Source: an uncultured Bacteroidota bacterium (GTDB lineage Bacteria; Bacteroidota; Bacteroidia; Chitinophagales; Chitinophagaceae). From it: 64,000 nucleotides of DNA. A program made the translations under genes and the position numbers. Below, piece by piece: positions 33,355-42,744 of the stretch (its first letter is position 1; each line of letters begins with the position of its first letter). Under the pieces are notes generated by a model. That model worked only from the letters and a program-made list of their open reading frames with translations, ran no database searches and had not been told where the DNA came from. Where the stretch lies: contig CAIRYK010000042.1 of assembly GCA_903882805.1 (NCBI GenBank), forward strand, positions 62,001 to 126,000, in the 5' to 3' direction.

Positions 33355-36300
33355 ATGATGAGCATAAACCGTTACATATTAAGCTGTGCACTATTCTTAT
33401 TTGGTTGCATAGCCCAAACAAATGCACAGGTAAAAATTATAACTACTATTGCCGGAACTGGTACTGCAGGAGCAGCAGGCGATGGCGGCGCGGCAACAGC
33501 AGCGCAAGTTAGCGCACCCTATGGCATGGCCTACTATGCGCCATCAAACAGCCTTTATATTGCTGACCAAGGCAACAATAAAGTGCGCAGAATAAACCTT
33601 ACTACAGGAATCATATCTACAATAGCAGGTACCGGCACATCGGGCTATACAGGCGAAGGAACAGCAACAGCTGTTAGGCTCAATCAGCCATCGGGCGTAG
33701 CGGTAGACGCTGCAGGCAATGTGCTTATAGCCGATGCAGGCAATAACAGAATAAGAAGAGTTACTCCGGCGGGCGTGATATCAACGATCGTTGGTAACGG
33801 ATTCGGCGGTTTCTTTGGCGATGGCGGCGTGGCCACCAATGCTGCAATCAACAGCCCACGCGGCATAGCGGTAGACGCATCGGGAAATATAGTATTTTCA
33901 GACGGTAACAACCAGCGTGTTCGTTATGTAGCCAGCCCTTCTTCCACAATCAGATCTGTTGCAGGTAATGGCACCGCAGGTTATGTAGCTGACGGCGTAG
34001 TGGCTACTACTACCCGCATAAATGGCCCAAGAGGCGTAGCGTTTGACGCTGCAGGCGATATATACATTGCCGATATGACCAACAGCCGCATCCGTAAAGT
34101 GACCATGAGTACCCTGACGATTTCAACTGTAGCAGGTACTGGATCCGCTGGTCCACTGGGCGATGGCGGCGCAGCCACTTCAGCTCAGGTCAACCTCCCT
34201 ACCGGCGTTTCATTCGATGCCGCGGGCAATTTGATTATTTCAGATGTATCAAACAATAAGATCCGTATGGTAAATGGCGCTGGCATCATATCAACGATTG
34301 TTGGTACGGGTACAGGCGGTTGGGCAGGCGATGGAGCTCCGGCTACAGCAGCGTTATTAACTGGTCCAAGATCGGTACAAATAATGCCTAACGGTAGCTA
34401 CTACATCAGCGATGCAGGCAACAACCGTATTCGTTTGGTAAAGAACAACAGCACACCTTATTTTGTTAGCGGCACCCGCCAAAACCTGATTGTCTGCGAA
34501 AACGACCCTGCTACGAACATCAGCGCGATGTTGTCTGTAATCGACTCAGATCGGTTGCAAACGCTCACTTGGAGTAGCATTGCCTTTACGCCATTGCATG
34601 GCACATTAGTAGCGGCTGCAACAAGCCCAACCAACGGAGGAACAGTGGTTCCTACCGGATTGAGCTACACTCCAACACCCGGCTACAACGGCGCAGATTC
34701 CTTTGTGGTGCGTATATCAGACGGCTATTCGTTTTCTACAGACACTATTGTAGTTACCATCAATCCTCTACCAACGGTGGCTGCTATTGCGGGCCCAACC
34801 AGTGTATGCGAGGCGGCCACTATTACACTTGTAGACCCAACATCGGGCGGCGTATGGAGCAGTAGCAGCGCAAACGCTACCGTAACAAGCGGCGGAGTAG
34901 TAACCGGCGTTTCTGCGGGCACATCTACCATAAGCTATACAGTTACCAACAGTTGCGGCGTAATATCCGCTACCTACAACATTACCATCAACCCATTGCC
35001 CGACGCAGGGTCTATCACCGGTCCTACTGCTGTTTGCGTAGGTTCTAACATTACCCTTACCGATATTGCTCCAGGCGGCATTTGGAGTGCAAGCAATACC
35101 AATGCTTCGGTAGTGGGTGGAGTGGTTACAGGCGTAAGCACAGGTACTGTTACGCTGAGCTATTCAGTAACCAACGGTTGCGGCACTGCCATTGCTTCTT
35201 ACAATGTTACTGTACTTACAACACCTGTTGCCGGAACCATCACGGGGCCGTCAAGCGTATGCGAAGGATCGAGCATCACACTTACCGACCTTGCGCCAGG
35301 CGGCGTGTGGACCACAAGCAACTCATCGGCTACAGTTGTAGGCGGCGTGGTTACAGGCGTATCAGCAGGTCTTGATACTATAGGCTATGTAGTTACCAAC
35401 ATTTGCGGCATAGCGACAGCTACCCATACGGTGTTGGTTAATCCATTACCTGTATCGGGCACCATTACCGGCCCAACCAATGTTTGTCTTAGCACCACTA
35501 TTACGCTTACCGATGCAGCTCCGGGCGGCGTGTGGTCGAGCAGCGACCCTACAGTTGCCAGCATAACCAGCGGCGGCGTTGTAACTGGCCTTACAGTAGG
35601 CACAACTACTATTAGCTACACCGTAACCAACGTTTGCGGCACTGCAATATCTACCACAATAGTTACCTCAATAGCATCGCCTACTGCGGGTACTATTTCC
35701 GGTCCTACCAGCGTATGCGTAGGCGCTAACATTACACTTACCGACCCTGTAACCGGCGGCGCATGGAGCGCAAGCAACAGTAACGCTACAGTAGTAGGCG
35801 GCGTTGTAACCGGCGTAGCAGGCGGACCGGTAACAATATCGTACACAGTAACTTACTCTTGCGGAACAGCTATTGCTACGTATCCAATAACAGTTAACCC
35901 ACTTGCCGATGCAGGTACCATATCTGGTTCTTCATTTGTTTGTCAGGGTGGCACCACTACCCTTACAGATGCTACTCCGGGCGGCACATGGAGCGCTACC
36001 AACAGTAACGCTACAGTGAGCAGCGCTGGTCTGGTTACCGGACTGGTAGTAGGTATAGATACCATTTTGTATTCTGTTACCAATGTATGCGGTTCGGCAT
36101 CTGCTACACATATCATTTCCATCAATCCTATACTCAACCCATCAGTATCTATTCTGGCATCGCCAGGTATAGCTAATTGCCCCGGCGTAACGGTTACTTA
36201 CGATGCTACGCCTGTACATGGCGGCACCTCTCCAAGCTATGTTTGGTTGGTGAATGGCAGCGTTCGCGCAGCAGGTGCAAGTTTTAGCTATGTTCCGCTT

Positions 36301-37488
36301 AACGGCGACATCATTATTTGCAGAATGACTACCAGCGAAGCATGCGTATCAGCGGCTACAGTTTCAGATACTGTTCGCGCTATCGTAGTTCCTTCACTTA
36401 CTCCATCTGCCACAATATCTACAGGCGTATGGGGCGATACCGTATGTAGCGGCGATGTAGTGCCGTTTACCGTTGCTCCTGTTAACGGCGGTTCTACACC
36501 AAGCTTCACATGGAGCGTAAATGGCATCCCAACATCAACAGGCAGCACATTCAATTATTCACCTGCCAATGGCGATATCGTTACATGCGCGCTTACCAGC
36601 AGCTATGTATGCCCAACTCCTGCAACTGTGAACAGTAATGCAATAAGAATGACTGTAGACGTAGCTCAAAACCCTGCATTGACCATTACCTCAAATCCGG
36701 GCAGCGCAGTTTGCGTTGGTTCGTATGCAACGCTTACAGCCCACAAATTGTATGGCGGCCCCGCCCCAATGTTGTTGTGGACTAAAAACGGTGTAAACGT
36801 AGCAACAGGTCCTACTTTTGCTTTCATTCCTACTACCGGCGATAATGTGTTCTGCACAATGACCAGCAGTTCATCTTGCCGCACTTACGATCTTGCTGTG
36901 AGCAATATCATTACGCTCACTACCGTTACGCCTACAACGCCTACTGTTAGCATTTCAGCTGTTTCAGGTTCAGTTATAGGTATTGGCCAGAACAACATAC
37001 TGATTGCAACCGTAACGCCTGTAACGCCTACAACCACCTACCAGTGGCAGATAAACGGCAGCAACGTTCCGGGCGCTACTTCAAATTCTTATATCTTCAA
37101 CCAGACAAGCGCAGGCGTATCCGCAGTAAACTGTGTAGTAGGTAGCGGCGATGCATGCAACATTGCAGTAGTAAGCAATATGCTGAACATTGCAGTAACC
37201 ACAGGCGTAACCAACATCAACGAATCGAACAGCGATGTGCAGTTGTTGCCAAGTCCTAACAACGGTACATTTACTGTAAAAGGCAAATTTGAAAACACTA
37301 ATGCCGATGCAAGAATCGAGTTGTTGAATGTAGTAGGTCAGGTTGTTTATTCAACTACTGCAAGATTGAACAATGGCGTTATAGACCAGGAAGTTAACAC
37401 CGGCGGCACACTGGCCAACGGCGTATACATGCTGCACGTAACTGCTGAAAACGAGCACAAAACAATCAGATTTGTGATTAGCAAATAA
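33355..37488 (+). CDS. Large secreted NHL-repeat/Ig-like repeat protein with T9SS sorting domain
   Basis: This encodes 1377 residues. Signal peptide 1-24 (TNA before Gln25). Residues about 30-345 are six NHL-type propeller blades, each with 'GDGGxAT' and 'GVAVDAAGNVLIADAGNNRIRRV'-like motif. A cadherin-like domain ('YTPTPGYNGADSFVVRISDG', about 420-475) follows, then six Ig-like tandem repeats of about 76 residues (470-925; each 'ITGPxxVC', 'GGVWSxSN', 'GVVTGVSAGT', 'NxCG'). Three to four further Ig-like domains lie at 925-1290. The C-terminal sorting domain is 'LLPSPNNGTFTVKG' to 'KTIRFVISK'. It shares its tandem repeat with the 3632-residue protein at 52697-63595. It is probably a surface adhesin. 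Confidence 0.85.
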   Translation: MMSINRYILSCALFLFGCIAQTNAQVKIITTIAGTGTAGAAGDGGAATAAQVSAPYGMAYYAPSNSLYIADQGNNKVRRINLTTGIISTIAGTGTSGYTGEGTATAVRLNQPSGVAVDAAGNVLIADAGNNRIRRVTPAGVISTIVGNGFGGFFGDGGVATNAAINSPRGIAVDASGNIVFSDGNNQRVRYVASPSSTIRSVAGNGTAGYVADGVVATTTRINGPRGVAFDAAGDIYIADMTNSRIRKVTMSTLTISTVAGTGSAGPLGDGGAATSAQVNLPTGVSFDAAGNLIISDVSNNKIRMVNGAGIISTIVGTGTGGWAGDGAPATAALLTGPRSVQIMPNGSYYISDAGNNRIRLVKNNSTPYFVSGTRQNLIVCENDPATNISAMLSVIDSDRLQTLTWSSIAFTPLHGTLVAAATSPTNGGTVVPTGLSYTPTPGYNGADSFVVRISDGYSFSTDTIVVTINPLPTVAAIAGPTSVCEAATITLVDPTSGGVWSSSSANATVTSGGVVTGVSAGTSTISYTVTNSCGVISATYNITINPLPDAGSITGPTAVCVGSNITLTDIAPGGIWSASNTNASVVGGVVTGVSTGTVTLSYSVTNGCGTAIASYNVTVLTTPVAGTITGPSSVCEGSSITLTDLAPGGVWTTSNSSATVVGGVVTGVSAGLDTIGYVVTNICGIATATHTVLVNPLPVSGTITGPTNVCLSTTITLTDAAPGGVWSSSDPTVASITSGGVVTGLTVGTTTISYTVTNVCGTAISTTIVTSIASPTAGTISGPTSVCVGANITLTDPVTGGAWSASNSNATVVGGVVTGVAGGPVTISYTVTYSCGTAIATYPITVNPLADAGTISGSSFVCQGGTTTLTDATPGGTWSATNSNATVSSAGLVTGLVVGIDTILYSVTNVCGSASATHIISINPILNPSVSILASPGIANCPGVTVTYDATPVHGGTSPSYVWLVNGSVRAAGASFSYVPLNGDIIICRMTTSEACVSAATVSDTVRAIVVPSLTPSATISTGVWGDTVCSGDVVPFTVAPVNGGSTPSFTWSVNGIPTSTGSTFNYSPANGDIVTCALTSSYVCPTPATVNSNAIRMTVDVAQNPALTITSNPGSAVCVGSYATLTAHKLYGGPAPMLLWTKNGVNVATGPTFAFIPTTGDNVFCTMTSSSSCRTYDLAVSNIITLTTVTPTTPTVSISAVSGSVIGIGQNNILIATVTPVTPTTTYQWQINGSNVPGATSNSYIFNQTSAGVSAVNCVVGSGDACNIAVVSNMLNIAVTTGVTNINESNSDVQLLPSPNNGTFTVKGKFENTNADARIELLNVVGQVVYSTTARLNNGVIDQEVNTGGTLANGVYMLHVTAENEHKTIRFVISK
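34770..36140 (+). repeat. Six tandem Ig-like coding repeats
   Basis: Six head-to-tail repeats of about 228 bp in the NHL/Ig gene, with the same 'TGPxxVC..GGVWSxSN' core as the giant gene. They begin at 'PTVAAIAGPTSVC' and end after 'SFVCQGG' units. Conservation with the giant gene shows common ancestry. Confidence 0.8.
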
Positions 37489-37511
37489 TTGCATTGTCTC
37501 TTTATTTTTTT

Positions 37512-37540
37512 ACAAAGCCCCGCCCATCGCGGGGCTTTGT
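37512..37540 (+). terminator. Intrinsic terminator after the NHL/Ig gene
   Basis: Arms ACAAAGCCCCGC (37512-37523) and GCGGGGCTTTGT (37529-37540) make a perfect 12-bp stem with a five-base loop, 24 bp after the stop. Only a short TTGTT follows. Confidence 0.75.
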
Positions 37541-37631
37541 TGTTAAGGTTTGGTTTACCAATATATTAACAGCAGACGCCTGTTACCTTTTGCGGTATGT
37601 AGCATAAACAAGTACAACCAACCACATTCGC

Positions 37632-38561
37632 ATGCAACTCCTCAAAAAACTTTGGCTCGCGCCAATACTGCTTCTTGCTGCCTGCTCGGCCCAAAATAGA
37701 AGCGAAAATTATGCTTCTTCCGATACCACAAGCGTATCGACCCAAGCTGCCCCGGCAATAACTGGCACAGATAAACATCCGAGCGGCACGGCTGTTGTCA
37801 ATCCTGCAGCGCCGCTCAATTCGCCCGAACGGAAGATAGCGCGAACGGCCGACATACGGTGTCAGGTGGCTAACGCGCTCAACGCCACCATGGCTTTAGA
37901 GCGACTGGCCAAACAACTGGGCGGCGCGACATTGGAAAGCACGTTGCAGCGCACCTATTCGCAAATTAACACTACTCCTTACAAGGCAGACTCTCTACGG
38001 GAAACAAAAACGAGCGTAGCTACTGCCACCATGACCATCAGGGTGCCGTCGGATCAGCTCGACTCGCTGCTGCAAGCGCTACCTGGGCTGGCTACTACTG
38101 TGGAAACAAGGAGTATCAAGCAGCAAGACCTTACATATAGTTTTGTAGCCAACGAACTGCGTAACAAAGCGTTTGAACAGGCAAGCAATAAGGGTATGTC
38201 GCCACAGCCAAGACGCAATGAAGCCCTGGAAACACAGCAATACAAAGACACCAAAACAAATGAACTGATAGACAGGAAAATAAACAGTCTGCAGATACTG
38301 GATAATGTAGCATATGCAACTATTACCGTAGCGCTTACTGAACCGGAAGCCATAACCCAGCGCGCGATACCCAACCCGGAATTTTATGCAAAAACGCCAT
38401 TGGCTATTGAGTTCCGTAATGCGCTCGCCAACGGCTGGGAAATAATGGCGGAGCTGGCGCTGATTGTCATTTCCATTTGGCCATTACTGTTGCTAGCAGT
38501 CGCAGCATGGCTAACCTTTAAAAAGATAGGCCGATACAGGTGGAGGACCGCTCATAAATAG
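37632..38561 (+). CDS. DUF4349-domain lipoprotein
   Basis: This encodes 309 residues. The lipobox LAAC gives Cys18. The central 'RKIARTADIRCQVANALNATMALERLAKQLGGATLES' and 'MTIRVPSDQLDSLLQAL' are DUF4349 features: a coiled, partly helical domain. A C-terminal membrane helix (about 279-299) is followed by 'LTFKKIGRYR', so the protein may be anchored at both ends. Function is not known; DUF4349 proteins are common in Bacteroidota as small operon partners. No obvious operon partner here. Confidence 0.8.
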   Translation: MQLLKKLWLAPILLLAACSAQNRSENYASSDTTSVSTQAAPAITGTDKHPSGTAVVNPAAPLNSPERKIARTADIRCQVANALNATMALERLAKQLGGATLESTLQRTYSQINTTPYKADSLRETKTSVATATMTIRVPSDQLDSLLQALPGLATTVETRSIKQQDLTYSFVANELRNKAFEQASNKGMSPQPRRNEALETQQYKDTKTNELIDRKINSLQILDNVAYATITVALTEPEAITQRAIPNPEFYAKTPLAIEFRNALANGWEIMAELALIVISIWPLLLLAVAAWLTFKKIGRYRWRTAHK

Positions 38562-38653
38562 CTGCAACTTATGAATCGAGCGATATTATAGACAGCGACT
38601 ATACCGTAATTAACAAGGGAAAGCAATAACGGAAATTATTGGGTTTAACGACT

Positions 38654-38661
38654 TAATTTTG
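38654..38661 (+). promoter_or_regulatory. -7 box four bases before the bacilliredoxin start
   Basis: TAATTTTG matches TAnnTTTG and ends four bases before the ATG at 38666, so the transcript is probably leaderless. No convincing -33 TTG is seen at correct spacing. Confidence 0.45.
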
Positions 38662-38665
38662 CAAT

Positions 38666-39001
38666 ATGAATTGGATAGACCTCAACGACGAACAACAACT
38701 TAACACAATAATAGAGCAAAGTAAGGCGCAGCCGGTGGTGATTTTCAAACACAGTACGCGCTGCAGCATAAGCAGTATGGCTAAAAACAGACTGGAACGC
38801 TCTGAACCTGCCGCCAATACCCTTTTTTACTACCTCGACCTCATTCGCTATCGTGCCCTGTCGAATAAAGTAGCCGCCGATTTTCATGTAGTGCATGAGT
38901 CGCCGCAAATACTAATGATAAAAAATGGCGAATGCACCTACGAAGAAAGCCATAACGGCATTAGCATGGATGAAATAGTAGCTCAGGGAGCTATGGCCTG
39001 A
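38666..39001 (+). CDS. Monothiol bacilliredoxin-like protein (BrxC/YtxJ family)
   Basis: This encodes 111 residues with a thioredoxin-like fold. The active-site segment 'FKHSTRCSISSMA' has one Cys, as in YtxJ/BrxC proteins that reduce bacillithiol mixed disulfides. 'SPQILMIKNGE' is the cis-Pro region. Bacillithiol use occurs in some Bacteroidota, but its biosynthesis genes are not in the window. The gene stands alone, convergent with the MATE transporter gene. Confidence 0.85.
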   Translation: MNWIDLNDEQQLNTIIEQSKAQPVVIFKHSTRCSISSMAKNRLERSEPAANTLFYYLDLIRYRALSNKVAADFHVVHESPQILMIKNGECTYEESHNGISMDEIVAQGAMA

Positions 39002-39042
39002 CATTGAGTTGCATTAAGGTTGCCGATGGAAGGGCGTGACTG

Positions 39043-40401
39043 TTAAATGGTCTTGCCCTTCCATCGTCCGCTTTTTAGGTACAATATCGACCCAGTTAGC
39101 AGCGATGTCCAGTAAATAAACTCTGAGCCCCAACACAGGTAAAGCGGACTATGCCACTTGTAAATGATAAAGTAGCAATAAATAATATAGGCGCTAACGC
39201 AGGTGATTTCCATTGTCAGGTTGACCAGCGTATTACCGGTACCCACCACGCCATTGAACACCACAGTAGAAATAGACATAATAATAGTAGCCACTACTAT
39301 TACGCGCAGACTGGGTATTGCAAACGCGATCAATTCCGCATCTGTGGTGTAAATACCTAAAAACTGCCCCGAAAAAGCCAACATAAACACACAGATTACT
39401 ACAGCGTATATCAGGCTGAGTTTACTTATTTTCAGGATGATGCGCATTACTTCGCTTTGCTTGTCCTGCCCTATTAGGTTGCTCACCATGGTATTGCAGG
39501 TGGTTGCCAGCGCCCAAGTACCCACGCCCACTATACCAAAAATATTACGCAACACCTGCGATGCCGCCAGCGACTGCTTGCCCAAATGCTCAATGAAAAT
39601 GAAGAACAACAACCAGCCGCCTATACTGAACAGAAACTGCACAATAAGGGGGGAAGAAACCGTAAGCGTACGGCGCGAAAGCTCAAAATCGAAATGCAAA
39701 TGACGGCGTATAGGGTATTCCTCATACATGCCGTGGAAGAAAAACATAGCCACCATAGTAAGGCAATAAAACACCTCCGATATTACCGACGCCACCGCCG
39801 CGCCATTGAAGCCCATAGCCGGAAAACCGCCATGCCCGAAAATAAGCAAGTAGTCGAACAAGATATTGAGGGCTGTAGCCACCACCGAGCCATATATGAG
39901 CAACCTGCTCCGCCCCACCGAAATAAAGAAGGAACTGAACAACTGCGCTATCATCAAAAATGGCAACCCCCAAACCCGGATATAGACAAAACCTACGCTC
40001 AGCGAAAAATTGCTGTAATCGTGCAGGCTATAACTAAACAGAAACGGTGAAAGCCAGAGCGTAACCATCATCAAGCCCAACGAAAACAGCATGGCCAGCA
40101 TAGCCCCGTTAGTGAGCAGTTGAGCTAATCCGCCCTTATCGCCCTCGCCTGCGCGGCGCGCCATCTGTATCTGCATGCCGCTACTCAGGCCATAGCCTAT
40201 CATAGACAGTATCAGGAAGAAAACGCCGGTTATGCCGTTTACGCCCAGCTCGCGCTCGCCCAGCCTACCCAGGAAAACAGTATTTGCAAAAAAACTTAAT
40301 TGCGGAATCAGCAATGCGAGGGATATAGGCGCTGCAAGCTGTAATATCTGTTTATTGGTAGCGGCAACTCCTAATGTATTGTTGGTATTCTTATTACTCA
40401 A
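39043..40401 (-). CDS. MATE-family efflux transporter
   Basis: This encodes 452 residues with twelve hydrophobic segments. The N-terminal half begins 'LQLAAPISLALLIPQLSFFANTVFLGRLG' with the MATE pattern (polar 'NT.FLGRLG' after helix 1), and the second half repeats it near residue 240 ('SSPLIVQFLFSIGGWLLFFIFIEHLG'). MATE proteins export drugs or metabolites coupled to H+ or Na+. The substrate cannot be deduced. No regulator is adjacent. Confidence 0.9.
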   Translation of the reverse strand: MSNKNTNNTLGVAATNKQILQLAAPISLALLIPQLSFFANTVFLGRLGERELGVNGITGVFFLILSMIGYGLSSGMQIQMARRAGEGDKGGLAQLLTNGAMLAMLFSLGLMMVTLWLSPFLFSYSLHDYSNFSLSVGFVYIRVWGLPFLMIAQLFSSFFISVGRSRLLIYGSVVATALNILFDYLLIFGHGGFPAMGFNGAAVASVISEVFYCLTMVAMFFFHGMYEEYPIRRHLHFDFELSRRTLTVSSPLIVQFLFSIGGWLLFFIFIEHLGKQSLAASQVLRNIFGIVGVGTWALATTCNTMVSNLIGQDKQSEVMRIILKISKLSLIYAVVICVFMLAFSGQFLGIYTTDAELIAFAIPSLRVIVVATIIMSISTVVFNGVVGTGNTLVNLTMEITCVSAYIIYCYFIIYKWHSPLYLCWGSEFIYWTSLLTGSILYLKSGRWKGKTI

Positions 40402-40591
40402 AATGAAAGGGCTCTATTGTTAATGCCGGTGTAAAAATATAGAATTACCGGTAATGTGGGGCGGATATTTGTGGAGGAGGTGGGGGGATTTTCAAATGCT
40501 GTACAAATAAACAGCGCTTGCCTGTAGCTTTACCTACCAAAACGTTCGAATAAAAATATAGTTTTACCTTTATAGCTGTAATGTTGCTTGT

Positions 40592-41974
40592 ATGAAAATA
40601 TCTAAGATTGAGATTGGAGAAGAGAACCAGTTTAAAAACCTTGTTATAGACCTAACCTACCCCGCTGGCCACCCAAAGGCCGGCAAGCCATTGGATAAAG
40701 TATGCATTATTGGTCAGAGCGGAACGGGCAAGACTACGTTGTTGAATACTATACAGGCAGCGTTTCAAAACATGTTTGCCCCACCTGCAAAAGAAAGATT
40801 AGAAATACCGGGGCTGGCTAATACATTTTTCTATATTAACCTAAATAACATCCTAATTAAAACAAGATCAAACATATTTCCTGACTTTTGGGTTAACAAC
40901 TTGTATGTTCCTGACCTAAATGAAATCCATCGAATTTCCATTTTTGTCAGATCCGTTTTGTTAGAAAATAGAGGCCCTATGTTAATTTACAATCAAACTA
41001 GAAGTGACTTCGACATACCTGAATTAAGCGAATATTCCAATAAATCAGTCAACCCAAATACGTATTACATTTTTGACAAAGTTGAATTAACAACTAACAA
41101 GAAATTCTACAACATAAATCCTGACGAAATAACACATGTTTGGCATGCTCTATACAAGGAAATAATGCAACATCATGAGAAAGAAATTAAAATGAATGAA
41201 AAAATCACCAATATTGTTATTGAGAAAGATTTCGATCCTGAAAAACTACAGGCAGCCAGAAAAGAACTAAACGAACTAAAAACAAAAAATCCATTACTCC
41301 GATTAGCAGAACAGTGCCTTGATCCACTACTTACACATTTTAACCTAAAGGTTAAAACCGATTTAGATTTCCAAACAAAAGACGATATTGGTTCTATAAA
41401 AATTACTGACAGACAAAACAGAATCATCCCAAATGCTCTGCTAAGTACGGGAACTAAGCAAATTTTATTAGGTGCGTTACCGTTGTTTGTACTTCAGCCT
41501 AAGGAAGCAGTAATAATGTACGACGAACCCGAGCGTTCGCTTTACCCAAATATGCAACAGATAATAGTTGATTACTACACCTCTATGGCAGAAGACAGTC
41601 AGTTCTTTTTTGCTACGCATTCGCCCATTATAGCTGCTTCGTTTGAGCCTTGGGAGATTGTCGAGCTAAAATTCAATGAAGATGGCTATGTAGAGCAAGA
41701 GCTATACTACGACACAACCAAAGAACGGCATGTAGACAACTACAAGATCATTCCCAAATACCTTACTTACGACCTGATGCTGAAAAAGGTGTTTGATATT
41801 AAAGAGCCATATAATCAGGAACGTATCAACAAAATGACTGAATTTCTTAGTATAAAGGGCAGAATGGATTACCTAAAAAAGGAAGGCATGTCTAATACGC
41901 AAGAATATTTGAGCATATTTGAAGAATATATGAAGGCCGGAAAAGAATTATCTTGGGACCTAACTAAAGCTTAA
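40592..41974 (+). CDS. PtuA-like AAA ATPase (Septu-type defence, candidate)
   Basis: This encodes 460 residues. Walker A 'GQSGTGKT' at residues 41-48; the insertion 190-240 is a charged coiled segment; Walker B 'AVIMYDEPE' at about 304-312 and switch His 'ATHSP' near 343 complete the SMC/ABC-like ATPase. A 110-residue tail follows. It overlaps an HNH gene by one base (TAATG). ATPase plus HNH nuclease is the architecture of Septu (PtuAB). The region is visibly more A+T-rich than its neighbours and is flanked by unrelated housekeeping genes, which suggests transfer. Septu identity is inferred from architecture only. Confidence 0.7.
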   Translation: MKISKIEIGEENQFKNLVIDLTYPAGHPKAGKPLDKVCIIGQSGTGKTTLLNTIQAAFQNMFAPPAKERLEIPGLANTFFYINLNNILIKTRSNIFPDFWVNNLYVPDLNEIHRISIFVRSVLLENRGPMLIYNQTRSDFDIPELSEYSNKSVNPNTYYIFDKVELTTNKKFYNINPDEITHVWHALYKEIMQHHEKEIKMNEKITNIVIEKDFDPEKLQAARKELNELKTKNPLLRLAEQCLDPLLTHFNLKVKTDLDFQTKDDIGSIKITDRQNRIIPNALLSTGTKQILLGALPLFVLQPKEAVIMYDEPERSLYPNMQQIIVDYYTSMAEDSQFFFATHSPIIAASFEPWEIVELKFNEDGYVEQELYYDTTKERHVDNYKIIPKYLTYDLMLKKVFDIKEPYNQERINKMTEFLSIKGRMDYLKKEGMSNTQEYLSIFEEYMKAGKELSWDLTKA

Positions 41975-42642
41975 TGCAACGTATTGACAAAAAACTGGAA
42001 CTGGCAACAGCATATAAAGCATGGCTTGATAAACTTGACCAAAGTGGCGCCCAACACCCTGCATACAACGCCCGACATGAGTTCTATAACGATGTTCGGG
42101 CAAATTTGTTATGGGTACAAGCAGGCTTGTGCGCTTACACAGAAACCTTATTGATAAGCTCAGACCGTGTTAGACCTGAGCTATGGAAAGACGGCAGATT
42201 TGTTGGAGAAACCAACAAAAGATTAAACCCATTTGGCCAACTCGACCATTATGACCACGAACTGAAAATTATTCGTGGCTGGGATTGGGACAATCTGTTT
42301 TTCATCCACTCAGATATTAATAACAGGAAAGGAACTAAGAAAGCACAAATACTAAAACCAGATAGAGTTGATTACCGACCTGATCAATATTTAGACTACG
42401 ACCCGACAAACCATCTTTTCTTAGCAAATCCAACTTTAACACGAGAAAGCCGGAATGCAGTAGAGTTGGATATAGATATATTAGGTCTTAATTTTGATGC
42501 AATAGTTGACCACAGAATTGAATACTTGAGCAAATTATTTGCCTACTTAGAATACGGTGGGTACACTATTGAACAATGTAGAGCATTACTCAATAAATTC
42601 CCCACAGCCTTCGAAATGGGCGCAACAAAAATAAATGCATAA
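41974..42642 (+). CDS. HNH-like nuclease partner (PtuB-like)
   Basis: This encodes 222 residues. The HNH-type region 'LDHYDHELKIIRGWDWDNLFFIHSDINNRKGTKK' (residue ~90-125) has His/Asp, then Asn-Leu, then 'INNRKG' in place of the usual 'CNxxK'. An upstream 'GLCAYTE' replaces 'CxYCE'. Both changes remove Cys residues that normally bind structural zinc in PtuB-type proteins, so this is a zinc-less variant or has diverged. Start overlaps the ATPase stop by one base. It is expected to cut DNA under ATPase control. Confidence 0.6.
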   Translation: MQRIDKKLELATAYKAWLDKLDQSGAQHPAYNARHEFYNDVRANLLWVQAGLCAYTETLLISSDRVRPELWKDGRFVGETNKRLNPFGQLDHYDHELKIIRGWDWDNLFFIHSDINNRKGTKKAQILKPDRVDYRPDQYLDYDPTNHLFLANPTLTRESRNAVELDIDILGLNFDAIVDHRIEYLSKLFAYLEYGGYTIEQCRALLNKFPTAFEMGATKINA

Positions 42643-42732
42643 CTCCCCCATCCATCAATTTCACTGATACTTTAATAAAGCATTGGCATATGGTTTGCAG
42701 GCGCTTATGGGTATTAACTACCTGCAACACAT

Positions 42733-42740
42733 TACCTTTG
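42733..42740 (+). promoter_or_regulatory. -7 box four bases before the UbiD gene
   Basis: TACCTTTG matches TAnnTTTG and ends four bases before the ATG at 42745, predicting a leaderless transcript. Confidence 0.5.
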
Positions 42741-42744
42741 TGCC

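Noticed and set aside
40592-42642. Retron or other RT-containing defence system
   Set aside because: No reverse transcriptase motif or structured RNA was seen near the ATPase and HNH-like genes.
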